From: Lacrimispora defluvii
Lineage (GTDB): Bacteria > Bacillota > Clostridia > Lachnospirales > Lachnospiraceae
Length of the DNA stretch: 64,000 bases
Reading direction: 5' to 3'
Assembly: GCA_013036995.1 (NCBI GenBank)
Contig: JAAOXG010000024.1
Location: 62,001 to 126,000 of the forward strand
Numbering within the stretch: position 1 is the first letter of the stretch; each line of letters starts with the position of its first letter. Below, piece after piece: positions 26,103-33,798 of this stretch. The notes under the pieces were generated by a model, which saw only the letters and a program-made list of their open reading frames with translations, made no database searches and was not told the origin of the DNA. The translations under genes were made by a program, and so were the position numbers.

Positions 26103-27365
26103 ATGATTAAATTATTGATAATATCGGATGATTTCACAGGAGCACTGGATACGGGCGTTCAGCTTTCAGCTGACGGGGCAGCAACCTGTGTGACTCTGGA
26201 TTCTGATTTTAATATGTCCGATTTTACTCAGGATATTGATGTTCTGGTAATAAATACCGAGACCCGCCATTTGAACCGGGACCAGGCGTATAAAATAGTG
26301 TTTTCCATAACCCGGCGGGCTCGAAATGCGGGAATTCCCTATATATATAAGAAAACAGATTCTGTGCTTCGGGGTAATATTGGAGCGGAGCTTGCTGCAG
26401 TACTCAATGCCAGCGGATATAAACAGATTCATTTTATTCCTGCCTATCCTGAGATGGGCCGGATAACAAAAAATGGTGTCCATTATGCAGATGGTGTACC
26501 AATAGCGGATAGTATCTTTGGGAATGATCCGTTTGAACCGGTTCTTTATTCTGATATTCCAAGTATCATATCTTCACAGACTTTGATTCCAACTCATGTA
26601 ATTAATCAATTGGAAGATGAAGAATGGAAGGATAAGGAAGGCATTCTGATACACGATTCCCACACAACTAAGGATATGGAAAGGATCGCCCATACGCTTA
26701 TGACAGGAAAGAATCCCTGCTTGCTGGCAGGCTGCGCTGGGTTTGCGGCTGTCCTTCCTAAAATGCTGGGAATACAGGGCGGAAAGCCTGTAACTCCAGT
26801 TTTATCGCCTCATATGTTCATTGCCTGCGCCAGTATTCACCCAGTCTCACTTGCCCAGTGCGAGGATGCCACTCAAAAAGGTGTACCCCAGTACGTTCTG
26901 TCGCCAAAAGAAAAGCTTGACCATTCCTGGATTGGAAAAGGGGCTTACAATGCTCTGGTAAATGAGATTTTGCATTCCTGTGAGGAGAATCCGGTTGTTA
27001 TTTTAAATGCTAACGGTTCAGGTGAACCGGATGCTACTTATCAATATGCAAAAGAAAATGGGATTACACAGGAACAGCTTCGGACAGAGATAGTGTCTGT
27101 CATGGGATATATGATCGAAGCATTGTTAGATAAGGGACTGGATGCCACTGCTTTTCTTATGGGAGGTGATCTCCTCTATCAGTTTGCAAAGCAGACAGGT
27201 ATTAAAGTAATTTCTCCCATCTGTGAATTAGAGAAGGGAGTCGTACTTTCAGAAGCTGTTTATAAAGGAAAAAACATAAATTTAATTTCAAAATCCGGTG
27301 GATTTGGACAAGAATCTCTTTTTACCGATTTGTCAAAGCAACCGTTTATGCGCCACATGGTTTAA
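26103..27365 (+). CDS. Four-carbon acid sugar kinase family protein (DUF1537)
   Basis: 420 residues. It begins LLIISDDFTGALDTGVQL, the N-terminal signature of this family, with KKTDSVLRGNIGAEL for substrate binding and a C-terminal nucleotide-binding domain (AFLMGGDLLYQFAKQTG...GGFGQESLF). Characterised members (OtnK, DtnK and relatives) phosphorylate D-erythronate, D-threonate or similar acids with ATP. Normally a dehydrogenase and aldolase or PdxA-like enzyme is adjacent; here the gene stands alone, flanked by a terminator. The divergent PrpR-like protein probably regulates it. The substrate is not predicted. Confidence 0.85.
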   Translation: MIKLLIISDDFTGALDTGVQLSADGAATCVTLDSDFNMSDFTQDIDVLVINTETRHLNRDQAYKIVFSITRRARNAGIPYIYKKTDSVLRGNIGAELAAVLNASGYKQIHFIPAYPEMGRITKNGVHYADGVPIADSIFGNDPFEPVLYSDIPSIISSQTLIPTHVINQLEDEEWKDKEGILIHDSHTTKDMERIAHTLMTGKNPCLLAGCAGFAAVLPKMLGIQGGKPVTPVLSPHMFIACASIHPVSLAQCEDATQKGVPQYVLSPKEKLDHSWIGKGAYNALVNEILHSCEENPVVILNANGSGEPDATYQYAKENGITQEQLRTEIVSVMGYMIEALLDKGLDATAFLMGGDLLYQFAKQTGIKVISPICELEKGVVLSEAVYKGKNINLISKSGGFGQESLFTDLSKQPFMRHMV

Positions 27366-27408
27366 AGCACGAGGATAACGAAATAAATTACTGACCAGAG
27401 CCGAAAAA

Positions 27409-27460
27409 AGCCCGTGGTTTTACAGAAACTTAAATTCCTGTAAAACCACGGGCTCTTTTT
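27409..27460. terminator. Bidirectional terminator between DUF1537 and rpiR-like genes
   Basis: A 17-base perfect stem (27409-27425 with 27438-27454, AGCCCGTGG...CCACGGGCT) is flanked by A-rich and T-rich runs, serving two convergent genes. Confidence 0.92.
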
Positions 27461-27475
27461 AATATGCAATTAAAT

Positions 27476-28345
27476 TTAAAGGAGATCCATGAATTTTTGA
27501 AGACCATCCCTGGTATCATCGCTGTTTAATCTGGAATAAGATGCAGCCTTTTGAAAAAACTGGAAAGATTTTACATCCTCAGACAGGAAATTATGGAATA
27601 ACATATCAAATAGGACCAGTATCAGGATTTCCCTTGTTATGGTGTTGCTGCTGAGAAGCAGGTCTGTCTTTGGAATCACCAGGGTAATATTGGCATAGGG
27701 AGAGCAGAGAGACTTCTCATAATTGGTAATGAGCAGAACGCTGCTGCCATTTTTATTTAAATCGGACAGTATGGAAGCCAGCTGTTTGTGATTGCCGGAG
27801 AGTGATATGGTGATAAAGAGATCGGTCTCCTGAGAAAGACTCTGATATAGCTTCAGTGTATCATAGTTGGTAAGTGCCTGTACGGTGAGACCCAGTGTCA
27901 TAAATTTGTGGGCAATCATCTCCGCTATATTCTGATTAAAATTCAGCCCGATAATAAAGATCCGCCGTGATTTTAACATCAATTCTCTGGTATGGTTGAT
28001 GTCTGCCGGATTGGTTAAATGAAACAGGCTGTCCAGAAGCATCTTATAGTCATTAAGCAGGGCGGAGTAGTCGGAATGGTTTACGGAGGAAGAACTTTTG
28101 TCTATTTCCTTCTGCATCGTATATTTTAATTCATTCAGGCCGGAGTATCCTACTTTTTGAGCGAAACGGATGATGCTGGCATCGGATGTTCCGATCTCCT
28201 TTGCCAGTTCCTGAGCGCTGAGTTCAATAAATTTCAAGGTTGATTTTTTAATGTATTGTACAATTTTCCAGTCTGTTTTGGTGAACTGGTTGGACATGCC
28301 GTCTATACGGGCCATTAAGGTGAAAAGTTCATAGTTTTCTGTCAT
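27476..28345 (-). CDS. RpiR/MurR-family transcriptional regulator
   Basis: 289 residues. The N-terminal helix-turn-helix (LAKEIGTSDASIIRFAQKVG, then YSGLNELKY) is the RpiR signature. The C-terminal SIS domain (RIFIIGLNFNQNIAEMIAHKF, ITISLSGNHKQLA) binds phosphosugars. It is divergent from the dga operon and most likely senses a phosphorylated intermediate such as glucosaminate-6-phosphate. AAGGAAGG lies upstream of the ATG. In Salmonella the dga operon is instead controlled by a sigma-54 LevR-type activator. Confidence 0.88.
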   Translation of the reverse strand: MTENYELFTLMARIDGMSNQFTKTDWKIVQYIKKSTLKFIELSAQELAKEIGTSDASIIRFAQKVGYSGLNELKYTMQKEIDKSSSSVNHSDYSALLNDYKMLLDSLFHLTNPADINHTRELMLKSRRIFIIGLNFNQNIAEMIAHKFMTLGLTVQALTNYDTLKLYQSLSQETDLFITISLSGNHKQLASILSDLNKNGSSVLLITNYEKSLCSPYANITLVIPKTDLLLSSNTITREILILVLFDMLFHNFLSEDVKSFQFFQKAASYSRLNSDDTRDGLQKFMDLL

Positions 28346-28544
28346 TTGAAATACAGCCTTCCTTTCAATCTTCCCGGAAAAGGGAAGCCGTTTTGTTATT
28401 TCTGTAGCAGTTATGTAGTGAATTTCAGATTAAGTATATCATAATTCTAATTTATAATTCAATATTCCTTGATTAAAAAAGTTATAATTACAAAAAAGTA
28501 GCAAAATACATAATTAAAACTGTGAAAATAATATAAATACAATA

Positions 28545-28573
28545 TTGACATGAAAAATGTAGTATGCTACAAT
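28545..28573 (+). promoter_or_regulatory. dga operon promoter TTGACA-17-TACAAT with embedded operator
   Basis: TTGACA at 28545-28550 and TACAAT at 28568-28573 have a 17-base spacer. The spacer end and the -10 form the inverted repeat TGTAG-TATG-CTACA (28558-28571), and AATTCGAATT follows at 28571-28580. Binding of the divergent RpiR-like regulator here would block RNA polymerase. The rest of the 275-base gap is AT-rich without genes. Confidence 0.6.
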
Positions 28574-28620
28574 TCGAATTACAACAGGATATACAAAACT
28601 GATAAATGAGGAGGTACGAG

Positions 28621-29037
28621 ATGGAGAAACCGCAGATTTTGCTCTTAACTCACGGAGGTTGGGGAAAAGCGCTGACGGAAAGTCTGAAAATGATTATGGG
28701 AAGCGTTGATTTTGTTCATGAGATCCCGCTTTTGCCGGAGGTTACGTTTGCAGAGTATTACGCCAAGGTGGATGAATATGCAGCCGGGATGCCGGAGAAG
28801 TCCCTGATTTTTACGGATGTATTTGGCGGGACAACCACCAATGCAGGTGCTAAAATCGGACGGGAGCGGAATATTAAGGTGGTTTCGGGACTGAATGCGC
28901 CGCTCATGATTGAAGCCTGTACACAGATCCAGTACACCGGAGATTGTAACTTTGACGTAGTTTTGCAGCAGGGGCAGTCATCAATCATTGATGTGATCGG
29001 TGAGGTCACTAAGTCAATGGAAAAAAAGGAGAGTTAA
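28621..29037 (+). CDS. dgaA: Mannose-family PTS EIIA, D-glucosaminate type
   Basis: 138 residues from ATG 28621, preceded by GAGGAGG. The fold is that of mannose-class EIIA: phosphorylated His11 in LLLTHGGWG, then IFTDVFGGTTTNAGAKIG. It takes a phosphate from HPr and passes it to EIIB. It is the first gene of an operon ordered exactly as Salmonella dgaABCDEF (IIA, IIB, IIC, IID, ammonia-lyase, aldolase). Gene symbol rests on this order and on the two enzymes. Confidence 0.85.
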   Translation: MEKPQILLLTHGGWGKALTESLKMIMGSVDFVHEIPLLPEVTFAEYYAKVDEYAAGMPEKSLIFTDVFGGTTTNAGAKIGRERNIKVVSGLNAPLMIEACTQIQYTGDCNFDVVLQQGQSSIIDVIGEVTKSMEKKES

Positions 29038-29038
29038 A

Positions 29039-29530
29039 ATGGCAGAGATTGTATTATGCAGAATTGACAGCAGACTGATTCATGGACAGGTTATGACCAA
29101 ATGGGTGAATCAGTCACAGGCCAATCGGATTGTTGTAGTAAGCGACAGTCTGGCTGCGGATGAATTTATGCTGGAGATTTACTTAATGTCTGCACCTGCA
29201 GGGGTTAAGGTAGAGTGCTTAAGCAGAGCAGACGCAGTAAAGAATTGGAATGAAGACCAGTTTGGCAGCGGCCGGGTACTTTTACTGCTTCCGGATTTAG
29301 CAAGCATGAAGGAAGTATATGAAGGAGGAATTAAGGTCACTGATATTCAGGTAGGAGGGCTGGGGGGAGCTCCTAACCGGAAAGTGGTATTTCAGAATAT
29401 CACTTTAGATGATGCAGATGTGGAAAAGTTGATTTCGTTACAGGAGGCAGGAGTAAATATTATCTTCCAGACAATTCCGGAAGATGTACCGCAGGATTTT
29501 CACACCATTTTAAAAAAATACAATAACTAA
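29039..29530 (+). CDS. dgaB: Mannose-family PTS EIIB, D-glucosaminate type
   Basis: 163 residues. The phosphorylated His15 lies in the invariant RLIHGQV motif near the N-terminus; VGGLGGAPNRKVVFQN and the rest match mannose/sorbose-class EIIB. It starts one base after the dgaA stop, with AAGGAGAG in the dgaA end. It phosphorylates the sugar as it passes through EIIC/EIID. Confidence 0.87.
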   Translation: MAEIVLCRIDSRLIHGQVMTKWVNQSQANRIVVVSDSLAADEFMLEIYLMSAPAGVKVECLSRADAVKNWNEDQFGSGRVLLLLPDLASMKEVYEGGIKVTDIQVGGLGGAPNRKVVFQNITLDDADVEKLISLQEAGVNIIFQTIPEDVPQDFHTILKKYNN

Positions 29531-29542
29531 GGAGAGTATGAT

Positions 29543-30292
29543 ATGAGTGTGTTGATGTTAGCTGTATGTATGGGGTTTTATTATTGGTTCTGCCGTTTGA
29601 GATTTGGGTATACCTTTTCTTCCATGCTTCTTCAGCCAGTTGTCATTGGTGTTTTTGTAGGGCTTCTCACGGGAAACATGCCTCTGGCCATGAAGATTGG
29701 TGCAGGACTTCAGCTGGTTTATTTAGGGGTTACATCCACTCCCGGCGGCAATGTGCCAAGTGATCCTGCTCTTGCAGGATGTATTGCAATTCCTCTTGGA
29801 GTAATGTCCAATATGTCTCCTGAGGTCGCCATTGCTCTGGCAATTCCATTTGGAGTCATTGGAGTATTTGTGGATCAGTTAAGAAGAAGTACCAATGCAG
29901 TCTGGGTTCATATGGCAGACCGTTATGCGGAAAAAGCAGATACAAAAGGGATTTTAAGGGCAGCGTTTCTCTACCCGGCTATCGCAGGACTGGTAATTCG
30001 TTTTCCAATTGTTTTTGCAATTGACTTTTTTGGTGTAACAGCAGTAGAGAAGCTGATTGCAGTTCTTCCTCAGTGGCTGATGCATTCCTTTGAAATCATG
30101 GGAGGAATTCTTCCGGCTCTTGGTTTTGCCATTACCTTATCCGTAATTGGTAAGAAGTCACTGATACCGTTCTTTATAACAGGATTTTTCGCAGTTATGT
30201 ACTTAAAACTTGATACCATGGCTGTAGCAATTTTCGCAACCTGCGTTGCATTGTTGTTAGGTTTATTCCAGTTAAAGGAGGAGGCGATTTAA
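29543..30292 (+). CDS. dgaC: Mannose-family PTS EIIC, D-glucosaminate type
   Basis: 249 residues, a multi-helix membrane protein of the sorbose-class EIIC. KIGAGLQLVYLGVTSTPGG and DPALAGCIAIPLG match the family substrate region. It forms the transport channel with EIID. GGAGAG precedes the ATG; spacing to neighbours is 12 and 1 bases. Confidence 0.88.
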   Translation: MSVLMLAVCMGFYYWFCRLRFGYTFSSMLLQPVVIGVFVGLLTGNMPLAMKIGAGLQLVYLGVTSTPGGNVPSDPALAGCIAIPLGVMSNMSPEVAIALAIPFGVIGVFVDQLRRSTNAVWVHMADRYAEKADTKGILRAAFLYPAIAGLVIRFPIVFAIDFFGVTAVEKLIAVLPQWLMHSFEIMGGILPALGFAITLSVIGKKSLIPFFITGFFAVMYLKLDTMAVAIFATCVALLLGLFQLKEEAI

Positions 30293-30293
30293 A

Positions 30294-31121
30294 ATGGGAG
30301 AGCAGACACAGGTAAAAAAACTGAATAAAAAAGATATTACCAAATCCATGTGGATCTATTATGCAGGCGCAGAACTTTCCAATTCCTATGAGCGTTTGCA
30401 GAGTCTTGTATTCTGTGCGTCCATGACGCCGGTTTTAAAGAAGCTGTATGATACCGATGAGGAACTGAGCGCAGCCTTAAAACGCCACCTGGTTTTCTTT
30501 AACACAGAAGGAATCTTCGGAGCCATCATTCAGGGAATCGCCATTTCCATGGAAGAACAAAAGGCCAATGGAGAAAATGTAACAGATGAGGCAATTACGG
30601 GCATTAAAACCGGACTGATGGGACCGCTTGCAGGAATGGGAGATGCAATTGTATGGGCAGCAATTATGCCGATTATCATTTCTATCTTTTTACCTTTTGC
30701 AAGCAGTGGTTCTGCACTGGGAGGCATTATGCCGCTGATCCTGTATCCGGCCATTACCATTGCAATTGCTTACTGGCTGATTCATAATGGCTACACATTA
30801 GGCAAAAAGTCTGTGGTATCACTGCTTCATGGCGGCAAGATGAAATCCATTATTTTTACAGCAAATGTCATCGGTCTTACCATGATGGGGGCATTATCCG
30901 CAAGCTACGTCACCATATCCACACCTTTGAAGTTTGGTTTTACCAGCGGAACGCAGATTGTGGTACAGGACATACTGAATACGGTAGCACCAGGTCTTCT
31001 TCCTCTGGCAGCCGTGTTTATCATCTATTTTTATCTTAGAAAGAAAGGACCGTATTATAACAGAATTCTGCTTACAGTCGTGGCAGTATCTGTCATCACT
31101 TCTCTGCTTGGAATTCTGTAA
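30294..31121 (+). CDS. dgaD: Mannose-family PTS EIID, D-glucosaminate type
   Basis: 275 residues. An amphipathic N-terminal half with SYERLQSLVFCASM and HLVFFNTEGIFGAIIQGI, the Mn-class EIID motifs, leads to a C-terminal set of membrane helices. ATG 30294 is one base after the dgaC stop, and GGAGG sits inside dgaC. Together with EIIC it carries D-glucosaminate (inferred) into the cell. Confidence 0.88.
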   Translation: MGEQTQVKKLNKKDITKSMWIYYAGAELSNSYERLQSLVFCASMTPVLKKLYDTDEELSAALKRHLVFFNTEGIFGAIIQGIAISMEEQKANGENVTDEAITGIKTGLMGPLAGMGDAIVWAAIMPIIISIFLPFASSGSALGGIMPLILYPAITIAIAYWLIHNGYTLGKKSVVSLLHGGKMKSIIFTANVIGLTMMGALSASYVTISTPLKFGFTSGTQIVVQDILNTVAPGLLPLAAVFIIYFYLRKKGPYYNRILLTVVAVSVITSLLGIL

Positions 31122-31139
31122 TGGTCTTAAGGAGTAATC

Positions 31140-32270
31140 ATGGAAAACATATACAGTAAAAGCGGTCTTCAGGCCGTGATTAATGCTTCCGGAAGAATGA
31201 CAAAGCTGGGTGTTTCCACCATATCGAAAGGTGTGGGGGAAACACTGGTGGAGGCAGCCGGCAACTATGTGGTAATAGACGATCTCTATGCCTATGCAGG
31301 CAGAAGAATCGGAAATCTTATCGGAACTGCTGATGCCTGTGTTACATCCAGCGCTTCTGCCGGAATTGCACTGGCTGTTGCCTCTTTAATCTGCGGAGGA
31401 AACTTACAGAAAGTAAAACACCTTTATGACCTTCTGCCTTCTGTTACGAAAAGAGAAGTTATTATTTTAAAGGGGCATAACGTGGACTTTGGGGCACCGG
31501 TTGCAGAAATGGTACAGATTGCCGGAGGGAAAATCGTTGAGGCAGGTTATGCCAACGGGGCTTCTGTGGAAGATATTGAACAGGCAGTAACAAAGGATAC
31601 GCTGGCAATCCTGTTTGTAAAATCCCATCACTGTGTTCAGAAGGAAATGCCTGAGGCCAGATCTGTGATTGAACTGGCAGAACGTCTTGGGATTCCATGT
31701 ATCGTAGATGCGGCAGCAGAAGAGGATTTAAAAATCTATGCAGCCATGGGTGCGGACTTTGTATGCTACAGCGGTGCAAAAGCCATTGAAGGTCCAACCA
31801 GCGGTTTCGTTGCCTGTAAGACAAAAGAACTGGCAGACAACATGAGACTCCAGTACAAAGGCATCGGCAGAGCCATGAAGGTAGGGAAAGAGTGCACCAT
31901 GGGACTTGTAACGGCAGTGGAAGAATATATTGCCGGGGGAAAGACAAGCCCTGTCTCCAAAGAAAAACTGGAACGGTTTGCGGCCTGTGTAGGGGAGATA
32001 CCAGGCTGCAAAACATCAATTATTAAGGATGAGGCAGGAAGAGAGATATTCCGCTGTAAAATTGATTTTAATCCTCAGCAATACGGGATGAATGCCAAAG
32101 ATGTGGTAAGAGAGCTGCAGCGGGGAGATGTAGCCATCTTTACCAGAGATTATCAGGCCAATATCGGTTCCATCGCAATTGATCCCAGGCCTTTAAACAG
32201 TGAGAAAGAACTGGATATCATTGAACAGAGGCTTAAAGAGATTCACAAATCAGCAAATGGAGGGAAATAA
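31140..32270 (+). CDS. dgaE: D-glucosaminate-6-phosphate ammonia-lyase (SelA-like PLP enzyme)
   Basis: 376 residues of the SelA/DgaE-like branch of PLP enzymes. The Schiff-base Lys214 lies in CYSGAKAIEGPTSG, and the pocket residues around CVTSSASAGIALA and VDAAAEEDLKIY are conserved. DgaE converts D-glucosaminate-6-phosphate to 2-keto-3-deoxy-6-phosphogluconate and ammonia. Position between the PTS genes and the aldolase fits this pathway. Alternative: other amino-sugar-acid lyases of the same group. Confidence 0.85.
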   Translation: MENIYSKSGLQAVINASGRMTKLGVSTISKGVGETLVEAAGNYVVIDDLYAYAGRRIGNLIGTADACVTSSASAGIALAVASLICGGNLQKVKHLYDLLPSVTKREVIILKGHNVDFGAPVAEMVQIAGGKIVEAGYANGASVEDIEQAVTKDTLAILFVKSHHCVQKEMPEARSVIELAERLGIPCIVDAAAEEDLKIYAAMGADFVCYSGAKAIEGPTSGFVACKTKELADNMRLQYKGIGRAMKVGKECTMGLVTAVEEYIAGGKTSPVSKEKLERFAACVGEIPGCKTSIIKDEAGREIFRCKIDFNPQQYGMNAKDVVRELQRGDVAIFTRDYQANIGSIAIDPRPLNSEKELDIIEQRLKEIHKSANGGK

Positions 32271-32273
32271 AGG

Positions 32274-33008
32274 ATGGAAGGATTAAATTTTTACAAAGGA
32301 AGAGTCTGCTTAAACTGCCTGACAAATTCCGTTGATAATGCTAAGGCAATATATGAGGCTGCCGAGGGTCATGTTGCAGTCGGGATTTTGTCGGCAAATT
32401 ATCCGGATGTGGAACAGGCAGTGGAGGATATGAAACGATATCAGGAAGCGGTAGACAATAACATTTCCGTTGGTCTGGGTGCAGGTAACCCCGGACAATG
32501 GAAAGCGGTTGCAGAAATATCCGGACAGATTAAGCCAAAACACATCAATCAGACCTTTACGGCAGGCGGATATACCAGAGCCAAAACGGGAGAGGGACCA
32601 TTTTTAAATTCCATGGTTGCACCCTGTGGTAAAGCAGGTTATGTTAAAATATCAACTGGTCCGCTTTGTAAGGATATGGAACCGGCAATCGTTCCGGTTA
32701 AAACTGCAATTGCAATGGCAAAGGAGCAGGGAGCCGATTCCTTAAAGTATTTTCCCATGGGCGGCCTGAAGGTAAAAGAGGAGTTTGAGGCGGTTGCCGC
32801 AGCCTGTGCAGAGAGCGGATTCGGGCTGGAGCCAACCGGAGGAATCGATCTTGATAATTTTTCCCAGATCTTAAAGATCGCGGTTGATGCAGGAGTGGAA
32901 CACATCATTCCTCATGTATATTCTTCAATTATTGATAAAGAAACGGGAGCAACGAGAATTTCCGATGTTGTGAAACTTTATGAGATGATTCGGGAGATTT
33001 TAGATTAA
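32274..33008 (+). CDS. dgaF: 2-dehydro-3-deoxy-phosphogluconate aldolase, DgaF family
   Basis: 244 residues. TIM-barrel aldolase of the DgaF family with the Schiff-base Lys158 in DSLKYFPMGG, and NQTFTAGGYTR and PTGGIDLDNF as phosphate-binding loops. It splits KDPG into pyruvate and glyceraldehyde 3-phosphate, the end of the glucosaminate pathway. It begins four bases after dgaE and ends before a strong terminator. Confidence 0.87.
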   Translation: MEGLNFYKGRVCLNCLTNSVDNAKAIYEAAEGHVAVGILSANYPDVEQAVEDMKRYQEAVDNNISVGLGAGNPGQWKAVAEISGQIKPKHINQTFTAGGYTRAKTGEGPFLNSMVAPCGKAGYVKISTGPLCKDMEPAIVPVKTAIAMAKEQGADSLKYFPMGGLKVKEEFEAVAAACAESGFGLEPTGGIDLDNFSQILKIAVDAGVEHIIPHVYSSIIDKETGATRISDVVKLYEMIREILD

Positions 33009-33010
33009 AT

Positions 33011-33053
33011 AAAAGCTGTTTTCCTGTCTGTGGGGCGGGAAAACAGCTTTTTT
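33011..33053. terminator. Terminator after dgaF
   Basis: AAAAGCTGTTTTCC (33011-33024) pairs with GGGAAAACAGCTTTT (33037-33051), followed by T residues. It also ends the convergent regulator gene. Confidence 0.9.
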
Positions 33054-33057
33054 AATC

Positions 33058-33798
33058 TCATTCATTTCTGTATTCACTGGGACTGATTCCATAAACATGC
33101 TTAAAGGTTTTGCTGAAATGAAACGGATCAAGGTAACCGGTCAGCTGGCTTATATCGGCAATGGACAGATCCGGATTGCGAAGGAGCTGCCTTGCAATAT
33201 TCAGTCTGTAGTTTCTTAAATATTTGGAAGGTGTAATCTCTGTGTATTTGAAAAATATTTTGCTTAGATAAGGCACAGAAAAACCAAATTCGGAAGCCAG
33301 TGTGGTGAAATCGATCTGAGTCTGATAATTCTTGTGAATGTATTCTTTTATCAGTTCCACGATTTCTTTTGCCCTGTTTGAGGAATGAAGGAGTGTGACG
33401 GAGTCAAACCGGTCCAGGGTAGCCAGTAGCTTGGTTTCCAAAGCAGCCAGTGTCTTTTCCAATTCCTCATAATTGACTGGCTTCAGTAAATAATTGCTCA
33501 CTTCGTACCGGAGTGCTTCCTTTGCGTATTCAAAATCTGTATATCCGCTGATAATCACACATAAGATAAACGGAAACTTTTCGTGTATATTACGGACTAA
33601 CTCAAGTCCATCCATTTCCGGCATCCGTATGTCTGTGAAAATTACATTTGGCAGATGTTCTTTCGCCATATCCAGTCCTTCCAGACCATTGGTTGCAATG
33701 GCTGTCACCTCAAAAGCAGGATTTAACTGTTCGATTCTTCTGGCTATATTTCTGGCAATTAAGGCTTCATCTTCAACAATTAAAACAGAATATTTCAA
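33058..33798 (-). CDS. YesN-type response regulator with AraC DNA-binding domain
   Basis: 246 residues. The receiver domain has acidic residues E9/D10 and the phospho-acceptor Asp56 in VIFTDIRMPEMDG. The C-terminal AraC domain holds two helix-turn-helix motifs, ending ADISQLTGYLDPFHFSKTF and GISPSEYR. The gene overlaps the histidine kinase by four bases and is co-expressed with it. It should activate the neighbouring sugar transporter operon at 35789. Confidence 0.93.
   Translation of the reverse strand: MKYSVLIVEDEALIARNIARRIEQLNPAFEVTAIATNGLEGLDMAKEHLPNVIFTDIRMPEMDGLELVRNIHEKFPFILCVIISGYTDFEYAKEALRYEVSNYLLKPVNYEELEKTLAALETKLLATLDRFDSVTLLHSSNRAKEIVELIKEYIHKNYQTQIDFTTLASEFGFSVPYLSKIFFKYTEITPSKYLRNYRLNIARQLLRNPDLSIADISQLTGYLDPFHFSKTFKHVYGISPSEYRNE

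Noticed and set aside
31462-32019. Long open frame on the complement strand (185 codons)
   Set aside because: It lies entirely inside dgaE, which has a complete family signature and PLP lysine; the antisense translation is rich in Leu, Pro and Arg and resembles no protein.
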